A DNA stretch of 64,000 nt from Gnetum montanum (taxonomy: Eukaryota > Streptophyta > Gnetopsida > Gnetales > Gnetaceae): the NCBI GenBank assembly GCA_015680685.1, contig MNCI01008033.1:429159-493158 (forward strand), given 5' to 3'. Below are positions 46,800 to 56,460 of this stretch, one piece after another (position 1 is the stretch's first letter; every line of letters begins with the position of its first letter). The notes below the pieces were generated by a model. The model was not told the DNA's origin. It saw only the letters and a list, made by a program, of their open reading frames with translations, and did not search any database. The translations under genes and the position numbers were made by a program.

Positions 46800-47687
46800 T
46801 AGTAATAGGCCACAATATCGTATCTCTAACATCGCAACCCTACATACATCATTATTGATACAATGTAGAAGATCCCAATCACTCCTATGAATACCAACAC
46901 TTGGTCACATCAACAAAAAAACTTTCATTCAGCCCTTAGCAAAATTCTTACAATTTTTTTAAACTTAGACTTAGCGATAGAGTGAATGCCTACAGTGTGA
47001 TGTTAAATAATTATATGAAATCTTTGTTCAAGTGGATTGTACTTGGGCAAAATTCATGAAAGAAGATAGAGATTGAGATTGTTTCTCATCATTTCAGCAT
47101 TATAGTTAGTTTCTTTACTTTTATTTAGTCATTTTTCTTATTTAGTTTAATTATTACTTCTTTGATATGTTCACTTAGATTAGTTCTTTACATATCTCAA
47201 GTACTTCACTTTTCTCATGTTCATTAGTAAGGTAGAATGAGTATGACTAGTTTTGAGTGTTAAGTGTAATTGCTTAATAACCCAATAGTGGTTTCACTTA
47301 ATTCAATCTATAGTGATCATTTGGTAATCCTAGAAATGGTAACATGAGCCAAGGATGTGTACAAAAATCTAGGAACAAATACTTATCACCATAGGATAGA
47401 ATAGATTTACATTTTACTTATTCTTTAGATTTAGATTTTACTCTCATCCTTTCATTATGGATACACTTATGAGTAATATAAGCGTACAACATCATAATAT
47501 CATATACCTCACTAAGAGTTAAATCATACAACTTGGACTCCATTAACACAAATTGAGAAGACAACAATCATGAACCAACTATCAATCCCTAGCATACTTA
47601 CATTGTCCATCCATGGATTATGATTTGGTTGTGTGTGAATACTTGTGACTCATATGGTGAAGCATTGAAATATCCATCAATTCATCA
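46800..47687 (+). repeat. 5' LTR of element B
   Basis: The 3' end ATTCATCA is fixed by the primer site that follows. The start is uncertain: TAGTAATAGG at 46800 may be a decayed TGATGA. A TATA-like CCTATGAATACC lies at about 46889, matching CCTATAAATACT of A. R/U5 has 'gagattgagattg', 'tttggtaatccta' and 'gtgactcatatgg'. Confidence 0.65.
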
Positions 47688-47706
47688 TTAGCACCAATAC
47701 TAGGAA
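47688..47706 (+). other. Primer-binding site of B (tRNA-Asp type, decayed)
   Basis: TTAGCACCAATACTAGGAA follows the LTR end and aligns with the sites of C and F. Confidence 0.55.
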
Positions 47707-47832
47707 TGTGTTAATGTTTTCTTAGTAGTTGATTTTATAGAGTTAATTTTATTAGGAATTACAAATTTTATGTGTCATACTTCAATTAATTCTTTTAAAC
47801 ACATCCATACTTAAGAGAATCAAAAATATAAT

Positions 47833-48203
47833 ATGGCTTCTACACTTAAATAAAAGTCACCACCTATCAAAGAAACTCATATGAGTTATGACAAAGGATA
47901 TGATGAAGAAGATTGGAGTGCATCCATGCAAAATAAAATTTCATATGCTTACACTAATCCATACTATCCTAATTTCACATTTATCTTTTACTGGGATGAT
48001 CAACTAAGGTTGAGAGATTTGCAGGGTAGCATTGTTTTGCCTCATGAACATTCTACACCAACAATGTTGCAAGCAACCTTGATGAGGTTGAATCTTGGCC
48101 ATGCAGAAGAAGGATACCACATTACTAAATATATGACTAGGCCATATCAACCTACCAAAGCACAAGTAAGAAGGAATGTTGCCATGGAGATAAGATATGA
48201 GTG
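47833..48203 (+). pseudogene. gag of element B, 5' part (interrupted by F)
   Basis: The start is MASTLK, in frame with a 100-codon open run from 47881. It carries GSIVLPHEHSTPTMLQ and a basic KAQVRRNVAMEIRYE block, matching E's gag N-terminus. It is cut after 48203 by F; coding continues at 54877. The open frame that appears to run on to 48267 actually enters the LTR of F. Confidence 0.75.
48199..48203 (+). repeat. Target-site duplication of F, left (GAGTG)
   Basis: GAGTG immediately before TGATGAG; identical to 54872-54876. Confidence 0.85.
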
Positions 48204-49206
48204 TGATGAGTGGCAAGGTACCCCTATGCTCAACCATATGAATCACAAGAGTTCACACACTATTTGATCAAATTTTTTGAATGGGACTAGTTGTGGCATT
48301 TAGATTGCTATGTCTTGATCGTAGTTTGCTGTCTTCCCACTTAAACTAGTGGTAGCTTTGTCACATATGGTTTAGTCTAGAGTGATGCATATGATTTTTA
48401 TTATTTTATATTTTATTGTTCTACAATTAACAATAGGTTGAACTCAATTTATAATTAATTCAACTAATCTAATTTCTAATTAATAATCAACTACCATAAC
48501 ATAAGTATCTGATCCCACTTCCCGTGCACATCCTGAACACATATAACACTGTTGGGTTACCAAATGTTGAGCATTGCTGGGATTACCAAGAGTCATACGC
48601 ATGCTCGAGGTGATCATACTTATGTGCTTAATTAATTAACATGCATGAAAATGTAAGTGTTAACTAAGTACATGAAAAGTAAATTGCATGGAAATTAGAT
48701 CTAATCTAAGTCAAAGTGCTACAATGAATAAGAATTAATCTCGATCTTATTGTTTCTCATGGAATATGTCTAGGTACATTGCTAGTTGAACCATACTTCA
48801 TACAATTGGCTCAGATCCACTTTGTGGGCACTCACTGACTATTCTCTAAGATTACCAAATAAAACTGTAAGAATTCAGCTACTCTATTGATAAAACTAAG
48901 AAAAAATGATGAAAAACTAAAGCTCGGGCACTATATTTATAAGCTAGCGTATATACCCTGACGTTGCATCTAGACCCCAACGTTGCATTCCCAACGTCAT
49001 GTATCTAATGTTGGGTATCCGACATTAGGCCTCCAACGTTAGGGCTTCGATAATAAGGCTCTGATGTCAAGGCTCCAATGTCAAGGCTCCGATAACAAGG
49101 CTCCAATGTCAAGGCTCTGATAACAAGGCTCCAATAACAAGGCTTCGATGTCAAGGCTTCAATAAAAGGGCTCCAATGTCAAGGCTAGGCAAATCATGAC
49201 TCATCA
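48204..49206 (-). repeat. 3' LTR of F (left copy)
   Basis: On the plus strand it runs TGATGAGTGGC... to ...GACTCATCA, so on the minus strand it starts TGATGAGTCATG. The minus-strand TATA box is CTTATAAATATAG (about 48931-48943). U3 contains the 14-bp tandem array. It differs from the right copy at many sites, so the insertion is old. Confidence 0.85.
49028..49190 (-). repeat. 14-bp tandem array in U3 of F's 3' LTR
   Basis: About eleven units of AGGCTCTGATGTCA / AGGCTCCGATAACA (plus-strand reading), period 14, lie 80-250 bp upstream of the TATA box. CAACGT words sit between the array and TATA. The position suggests promoter elements. The homologous array in the right LTR lies at 54690-54855. 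Confidence 0.8.
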
Positions 49207-49215
49207 TACCCCCAC
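49207..49215 (-). other. Polypurine tract of F
   Basis: Minus-strand GTGGGGGTA directly before the 3' LTR, identical to A's. The 220 bp upstream (49216-49440) is untranslated sequence without a coding signal. Confidence 0.8.
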
Positions 49216-49439
49216 AATTGAATGAAAACTTGTCCTCAGGCTAAACAAAATGAGGAATAAGTTCCTTATAAAATATTGGGAAGGCATGAGATTATTGACT
49301 GATATGCAAACTGTTGAATGACTTTGAGTGTCACATTATAGAATTTTATTCAAGTGGATGCATACAAAATGACAGAGTAACAAAAAGAGTAGATAGACAT
49401 TGAAGATTACAAAATTTGTAGAGGTCCTTAAAAATACAC

Positions 49440-49713
49440 TGAAGGTGGTTCTTCTTGTTGTCGTTAGTGGTGGCAAACTTTTAACCTTGATTGTTATGTT
49501 GGTGCTTCTCTAGTTATGTAGAACATTCTTGCAGGGTGGACTAAAATTTCTTCTCATTGTCCCATGGATCTAGCAAACATATGAAGCTTGAGATACTATA
49601 TTGTATGCATTCTGATGTGTCCATGGCCATATCCTATGTTATCCCTCTCTTGGCTTTGTTTTTGTGCCTAGTAGAAGATCTTCTTCCTTAGATGTTTCTT
49701 TTAGCATCACCTA
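49440..49713 (-). pseudogene. Shortened ORF2 remnant of F with splice acceptor
   Basis: The minus strand reads CTATAG, then GTGATG (ATG at 49707-49705), then about 265 bp homologous to the remnant in C, including the block ATATGGCCATGGACACATCA and a His/Gln-rich end. The domain and coiled coil of full ORF2 are missing. Confidence 0.55.
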
Positions 49714-50166
49714 TAGTCACTAAAGGATCAACATTAGCTATAGTAAATTTTCCTTAATAGTTAACCCTTGTCGGATCCCTTAGTTTTCATTTTAACACAA
49801 GGTTATTACAACATACTATGCCCAAGGCTATGAGGTAACTAAAATCATCAAGCTATTCACATTATTTTGATCAAATACTATTAGTTACCATGATGTTCAA
49901 AAATAGGATGTTGGAAGATTTCAAAAATTTTAAAGTAGGCATCCCTAGCCCCCATGACTAATAAGCGTAACTCGGAAAGCACATAGGTTTTTCAATAATT
50001 GAAACCAAAGGTCTGATTCACATGATGGCCAAGAAATATTAATGGATATGAAAATAGAAAAGTAGGAAAAATTAATGAAATAGATGAGAAGTATTCCTAA
50101 AATCATGCATAAATTCAAAGAAACCATCATTCATGTTCTGAAAGATGTGAAGGTTAGTTCAAAGCC

Positions 50167-50466
50167 ATGATCAACAAAATTTATGCAAGTGGGTCCTTCC
50201 CAAAGGAGGCTCTTGCCATGATGCCCTTACATAACCACTTTTGCAGATGTCCATGGGCACTCGAGAAGTTAAATGTAGACCATGCATTTGTTCCAAACAA
50301 CACACAACTACCATTGTTAGGATGTTGCACTATACTACACAAAACCAAAAGGCTCATAATTGCATGCAGTAGCGAGGTGAATAATGAAATGAGAAGGGAT
50401 TGCAGAGATTGGGATGTAAGGTACTTAACCATGTCCACAACAGATTCTTGTGACAAGTGTGATTAA
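50167..50466 (+). CDS. Antisense ORF in the spacer of F (99 codons)
   Basis: An uninterrupted frame opposite to F's direction, starting MINKIYASG and ending DKCD. It is homologous to the antisense ORF of C (61 of 99 positions identical by my count). Basic and Cys-containing; no recognised domain, signal peptide or membrane segment. The sense strand is also open here (91 codons), so openness alone is weak evidence. Confidence 0.35.
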   Translation: MINKIYASGSFPKEALAMMPLHNHFCRCPWALEKLNVDHAFVPNNTQLPLLGCCTILHKTKRLIIACSSEVNNEMRRDCRDWDVRYLTMSTTDSCDKCD

Positions 50467-50641
50467 AATGATCAACATACCTATCCATCCAAGTGTAGAC
50501 CAAGTCCATACCATGAATTGTGACCTCACATTGATGTGTTTCTTCTTGTCGACCACATGAGTCCATAACCACCACAAAGAACAATCATCACTCCAAAAAG
50601 AGAAGAAAAGAGAAGTAGGAAGGAAGGGCCTTAGTTAGAGG

Positions 50642-50674
50642 GATGCCTTCAGGCATGGATAATATGTCTTTCCA
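50642..50674 (-). other. Conserved 30-nt spacer motif (copy in F)
   Basis: Minus strand GGAAAGACATATTATCCATG followed by CCTGAAGGCATCC. It lies in the spacer between gag and the ORF2 remnant. The spacer around it (49714-51400) also has the conserved 'gtgacctcaaggggac' and 'cttatccatccctc' blocks. Confidence 0.65.
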
Positions 50675-51399
50675 ACCCTATAACCAATGCTTGTAGCTTG
50701 TTATTGTGTCTATGAGGTGTGCTTTGAATTTCCATTATTGTTTTTGTGTTTTTTTTTCTTCTTCTTTTTTTGTGTTGTTTTTTCTTAGTGGGAACCACAC
50801 CATGCAAAGATAGAGCTTCCTTTGTATTGGTTGATGGGGAAGGAATGATACATTCCAAGAGGAGTCATAAACCACATGAAGGAAGTTAAGAAGGGAACCC
50901 AACAAGTCCCCTTGAGGTCACACCCTTTGCCATTCCCACTTGGTCATTCCATCTTTCTTCAAGATACAATGATCATTAATTAATTTTAGTTCCAAAAAAG
51001 AAGAAGCAAACTATTTCCATGAAAAGGACCTTTTATTCAAAGAACTAGAGGGATGGATAAGGTGGTCTCACTACTTTACACAATTACTAACCCAATCATC
51101 TTGATAGCATAGCACAAAAAACCCAACAAAGAGCATTGACTTCTACAACATGACTTGGTAATTTTATTAATAAAAACATAAAATACATTCATAAAACATA
51201 AAGAGAATGACTCAAGAAAAGAGAAAAATATAAAGAAATGAAAAATATTAAGAAATGAAAAACATAAGAAGAATAAAACAATTCTAGAACTAATAAGTAA
51301 ATTAGTTACTTCCATACATCTTTGAGATAGTTTTATAATCTCATTTTCAAGCCACTAGGTGTCTTTTGATTTAATGACTACTATGTAGGTTGGCTTTTC

Positions 51400-53723
51400 C
51401 TCACACACTTGCTCTTGATCTTTATGGTGGGTCGGTATAGGGGTAGTGTTAATATTTTGAACTTCTAACCCACAACTGTATCCTTTATCATTATTAGTGA
51501 TGCATGGATTCTTCTGTCTCTCCACAATGATAGGTTTATCATTTATGTCTTATGTTGGAGTGGTGATGGTTATTGGATTTTGCATATGAATAGGAGACAT
51601 CATTTTTGTGAGAAAGGTAGTTGCATCAAATTGGCCTTGTGCTATTTCAAGTGATGTAGTAGGTCTATGAGTGTTTTTCTTCAACTTACAACCTTTCCTT
51701 CAAAAGAGTTTGGTTGAGATATACAAGTGTTATCATTTACATGTATGTTCACACCATGAGTGGCATTCTCTCATTGATGTTATGATGCTAAACCTTCCTA
51801 TGTTGTTGGAGGTGACATATGGTGGAGGTGAGTATGAGAATATTGAGGATATGATGTAGGGTGAGAGGTGTGAGGTGGTGATCTCATATAAGATGTTGTA
51901 GGATAATGATATCTGGGAGAGTGGTAGTAGTGCTTTGATGTAGAGAAAGTAAAACTAGTTGGTGAAATAGGATGTTGAACATAATAAACTTGTTGGTAGG
52001 AAGCATAGGGTTGGTTTGGTGATGGCCTTCCCCTTGATTGTGGTTGTTGCTGTTGTGGTTGATGCCAATGTTGAGGTTGGTAATAAGTCCTCCTAGGATA
52101 GTACAGTTGGTTTTGGGGTTGTCTAAAATTACCACATGAAAAGGAAATCTCCTAGGCATGTACTTCTATAGAAGCTTTGGATTTAATGCACTAGCCTAAT
52201 ACTCTTGTAGATGAAACAAGACCAGGCGATGGCCCTTTGGATGGTCATATAGGCAAATGTCACATCCACCATCCTCTTCAGTGGTTAAGTCTATAGACTC
52301 TTCTTCTATGACCATTTTCCCTTCTTGCTGAAAAGTGTTCCTAGTTATTTCTTGGTTCTTTTTCCTCCTTTTGTTGTAATCACTTGATTCATTTTGTGCT
52401 ACTCTCTCCTCTATGATTTCTATGCAAGTTTTAACTTTCTCATTCATCCCTTCCAACATCTTGCTAAGATTTGCTTCAAGCTCATTGATAAAATTTTGTA
52501 TTAACAAGGTTAGCTGTAAAATCATCTCATTGAGAGCTATCTCTTTTTCCTCATCATAGATATGGATGCTTTTCTTTTGCAGAGTTGGATCCTATTTATT
52601 TTCCTCTACATTCTCTTATCTACATAGCCTTCCTTCTTGCACCACATGCTTGATTAACTCTTTGATTTGATGGGTTTGTAGCTCATATAATTAACTTGGA
52701 GCATACATCCAAAGGGTCTCCCTTGTTTCATTACGAAGGCCATCTATGATGTGAAAAAGTTGGCTTTACTCAGAAAAACCATGGCCTGGGCATCTATGTA
52801 GTAGTAAATAGTATCTTTCCAAGGCCACTTCCAAGGGTTCATGATTTTCTTGCTTCCACTCTTGGATTTCTTTTCTTAGGTTGGACACTTTCACATAGGT
52901 TTCATATTTTTCATTGAAAAGTTCCAGCATTGTGGACCACTAGTGAATGAAACTTGGTTCCAATGATCTATACCAACTTTTAGCTTCATTAATTAGTGTC
53001 CTAGGAAAGAGCTTAAGCTTTTGCCATCCACTTTCAATGTTGTATAGGGCACAAGCATCATGGAAGGCTTATAGATGATGTTGTGGATCAAAAGCATAGC
53101 CTCCCACAAACTTAGGGATATTATTAATATCAAGCCTAAGTAGGTGAATTTTCTTGTGACACATGTAAGGTATCTTAATTGCCTCTATGATCTACATCAA
53201 GCTCTTAGTGGCTAATAAGGGTTCATCATCATCAGACATGTTGTGATGAAAATTTATATTTCTATTTTTTTATTATGGTGATCTTGTCTATTCTCATTGT
53301 GATGTCTTTGATTTTTCCCTTGGGTTCGATTTCTATCTTTATCTTGACCTCGTAGTGGAGCTCTATCTCTATACCTATGTTCATCTTCATTAGAACTAAA
53401 TGTTGAAGAGGAAGAGGAAGATGAGAAACTAGGAGAATCACCATGGCTTCTATAGTTCTCCCCATGATAATTGATTTACCTTTTCTAAGTTTATAGGACA
53501 TCCTAGGCCTTGAGGCCTTCCTTAATCTAGGACTTATTCCATATTTTCTATGATTATTTGCACCAGTTGAATGTAGTCTTTGAGTGTAGCAAGGGTCTAA
53601 ATGAGCATAGGAAACTCTTGCTTGAGGTTTCTCACTTCAATTTTTTTCAGTATATATCCTATCATTTCTCCTACAAGTGTTCTCATCATATGATGCATTA
53701 TGGGTCCTATGTGAAGAAGACAT
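51400..53723 (-). pseudogene. gag of element F
   Basis: The start is MSSSHRTHNASYDEN at 53723. A serine-rich linker with SSNEDEHRYRDRAP follows at about 53400-53340. The capsid-like core is at 53170-52690 (with LYNIESGWQKLK-, SNLRKEIQEWKQ- and RCPGHGFSE-like blocks). An open C-terminal part runs 52525-52196, with coiled-coil residues and a zinc-knuckle-like CDICLYDHPKGHR. A Gln/Pro/Tyr-rich linker extends to about 51700, then about 250 bp shared with C. Only moderate decay: several stretches remain open. Confidence 0.75.
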
Positions 53724-53836
53724 AGTTTTGTATGATAATGTGTACAATTTAAAATATTAATGTTTTCTAGGAGATAGATCATTAATACCTTGACAACGAT
53801 CATGTATAATATAACTAATCTAGATAACTAGCACCG

Positions 53837-53855
53837 TCCCTGACAATAGTGCCAA
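53837..53855 (-). other. Primer-binding site of F (tRNA-Asp type)
   Basis: The minus strand reads TTGGCACTATTGTCAGGGA right after the LTR end CTCATCA. It is the best-preserved primer site in the window and matches the Athila/Tat tRNA-Asp site except for deamination-type changes. Confidence 0.75.
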
Positions 53856-54871
53856 TGATGAGCAGCAACGTACCCCTACACTTAACCATATGAGTCACAA
53901 GTGCTCATGTATGATCTAGTTGAATTTCATGGATGGGACTAGTTGTGGCATCTAGATCACTATTCCTTGATCATAGTTTACTATCTTCCCACTTGGACTA
54001 GTGGTAGCTTTGTCACATATGGTTTAGTCCAGAGTAAGACATATGATTTTTATTATTCTATATTTTATTGTTTTACGCTTAAAAATAGGTTGAACTCAAT
54101 TTATAATTAATTTAACTAATCTAATTGCTAATTAATAATCAACTACCCTAACATAAGTATATGATCCCACTTCCCCTACACATCCTGAACACATATAATG
54201 CTACTGGGTTACCAAACATTAAGAGTTGTTGGGATTACCAAGAGTCATACACATGCTTGAAGTGATCATACTTATGTGCTTAATTAATTAACATGCATGA
54301 AAATATAAATGTTAACTAAGTACATGAAAAGTAAATTTCATGGAAAGTAAATCTAATTTAAGTCAAAGTATTGCAATGAATAAGAATCAATCTCGATCTT
54401 ATTGCCACTCATAGAATATGTCTAGGTACATTGCTAGTCGAATAAGACTTCATACAACTGAATTAGATCCACTCTGTGGGCACTCACTAACTGTTCTCTA
54501 AGATTATGAAATAAAACTATAAGAATTTAGCTACTTTATTAACAAAACTAAGAAAAATTGATGTCAAATTGGACCCAGGCACTATATTTATAGGCCAACA
54601 TATATACCCCAACGTCGCATAGCCAACATCACATACAAACACTGACATTGCATACCCGATGTCACAGCTCTGATGTCACATATCTAATGTTGGGTATCCA
54701 ATGTCAAGGCTTCGATGTTAGGGCTCTGATAACAAGGCTCTGATGTTAACGCTGCAATGTTAGAACTTTGATAACAAGGCTCTAATAACAAGGATCCAAT
54801 GTCAAGGCTTTGATGTCAAGGCTCTGATGTTAAGGCTCCGATGTCAAGGCTAGGCAAATCATGACTCATTA
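53856..54871 (-). repeat. 5' LTR of F (right copy)
   Basis: Plus-strand reading TGATGAGCAGC... to ...GACTCATTA. It is collinear with 48204-49206 over its whole length, including the TATA region (CTATATTTATAGG near 54572) and the 14-bp array (54690-54855). Confidence 0.85.
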
Positions 54872-54876
54872 GAGTG
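54872..54876 (+). repeat. Target-site duplication of F, right (GAGTG)
   Basis: GAGTG immediately after the LTR end CTCATTA, identical to 48199-48203. Confidence 0.85.
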
Positions 54877-56460
54877 TAACATAGAAATGAAAGTACCTCA
54901 CATTATTTTCCTAGAAGAAACAAATGATGATACATTCATAATGTAAGAACTCCATCAAACCCATGAATCTCATTCACAGAAACTAATCATTCGTTTAGAG
55001 GAGCCTATAAAAATGCAATTGTATTTAGTCCTTGTGAAAATACCTAGGAAAGATATGAAAGACTCCAAACTTAGGTGGAGCTTAAGGCCTAAGGATTCCA
55101 TAGAACCTAAAGAGAATGAATTATAGAATCACAAAAGGAGAACCAATCGACACCATTTTCCAACTACTTCTTCTTCCTCCTCATCTTCATTTGTGAAATC
55201 TGATAAGAGGGAATGAAGACCAAGAGACTATGATAGGGAAAGATGAGAAGAACCTGAGAGACATGCACATTGAATAAGGTATCCTAATAAAGAGGAATAT
55301 AATTATGAACAAAGAAGAAATAGGATCAAGCATGAAGAAAGAGAGCATTATGAGCAGCAAAGGTATCATAACTACAATAGAGTTTACAAATCTGAAGATC
55401 ATGAAGAACATCTATTGGCCACTTGTAATATGATTAATATAAGAGAAATAGTGTATATCTCTACCAGGCATGTAAGGGATAGTCACATTAAGTGATTAGA
55501 TATGAACAACATTCTCAAGTTTAAAGGTATATACAACGCAGATACACAACACCACCTCCAAGCATTCCACAATGCCTGTGCCCTTTAGAACATTGAAACT
55601 AATTGGTAGAAATTGAATTTTTTTCCCAAAATACTTATCAAAGAAGCAGAAAGCTAGTACAAACCTTTAGAACTAGAATTAATCTAAAGGTGAAGTACCA
55701 TGCTAAAGCTCTTCAATGATAAATATCAAATCTATTTAAGAGTGTCCAATTTGAGAAAACAGATTCAAGAATGGAAGTAAGGGACATATGAATCCCTTAA
55801 CATGATAATGTGTATATATTATTCATTACTACATAGGTGCCTAGGCCATGGTTTCTCTCAAATGGAGTAACTAGGATACATTATTGATGGGTTATGAAAT
55901 TAAATAGGAGAAACTCTTGGGGTATATGCTTAAGGAAAATTATCAAAAATGATAGTCCATCAAATCCAAAGACTAATAGACTAGGTGCTCAAAGAAGAAG
56001 GAGAATTTAGAACTAAGGAAAATCAGCAGAAGAGTACAATCAAGATCCTATAATGGGAAAAAGGGATGTGAGAATGTGCAAAAGATAAGAAGCAGAAACA
56101 TTAGAGGATGCCATCGAAAAAAAGAATCTATACATCCAAAAATCAATTAATGACATTACAACAAAGGTAGAGAAAATGTGGGATTTAGTGGATGAACATT
56201 TTGCTACTATACTTAAGATCATAGAGGAAAATACTAAAAAGGTTTTGAATAAGAACAAAGAAAGGAAAAAAAGAAGAGAAAACAGACGAGAGAACTATAA
56301 ACACAAAGGAAAATTTTCTATAGTTGAGGAGTTCATAGACTCCAGTTTAAAAGATGAAAACAACTGCAAAGAATGCAATATGAACATCCTAAGGGATGTT
56401 TCCCTATTATGGCTTACTTGCAAGAGTTTGGGGCATGCATGCTCAGCCTAAAATTTGTCA
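54877..56460 (+). pseudogene. gag of element B, 3' part
   Basis: It continues the gag cut at 48203. A serine run (55164-55190) and Arg/Glu/His-rich linker precede the capsid-like core starting LDMNNILKFKG (about 55500), with FHNACAL, SNLRKQIQEWK, YYSLLHRCLGHGFSQME and YIIDGL to about 55900. A lysine-rich coiled coil follows (56176-56370), and then a zinc-knuckle-like block (NNCKECNMNILRD) at about 56360. Stops and small frameshifts are present. Confidence 0.75.

Larger units (their letters stand above)
48204..54871 (-). mobile_element. Athila-type non-autonomous element F (complete, gag-only)
   Basis: A complete 6668-bp element on the minus strand, with two LTRs (1016 and 1003 bp), a tRNA-Asp-type primer site, gag, spacer, shortened ORF2 and PPT, flanked by GAGTG on both sides. 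It has no RT, RNase H or integrase. It is the closest relative of C, sharing both the pol deletion and the ORF2 deletion. Gag-retaining, pol-less elements of this kind are known in plants (TR-GAG type) and need an autonomous partner. Confidence 0.85.

Noticed and set aside
46800-47687. Single LTR shared by C and B through recombination (tandem element)
   Set aside because: Its U3 does not match C's 5' LTR, and C lacks its PPT before it; insertion of B into C is simpler.
48204-48267. Continuation of the open frame 47881-48267 as one protein
   Set aside because: From 48204 on the frame reads the LTR of F; the real gag of B continues at 54877.
49028-49190. Short regular repeats resembling a CRISPR array
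   Set aside because: Head-to-tail 14-bp units without spacers, inside a plant LTR U3; no cas genes.
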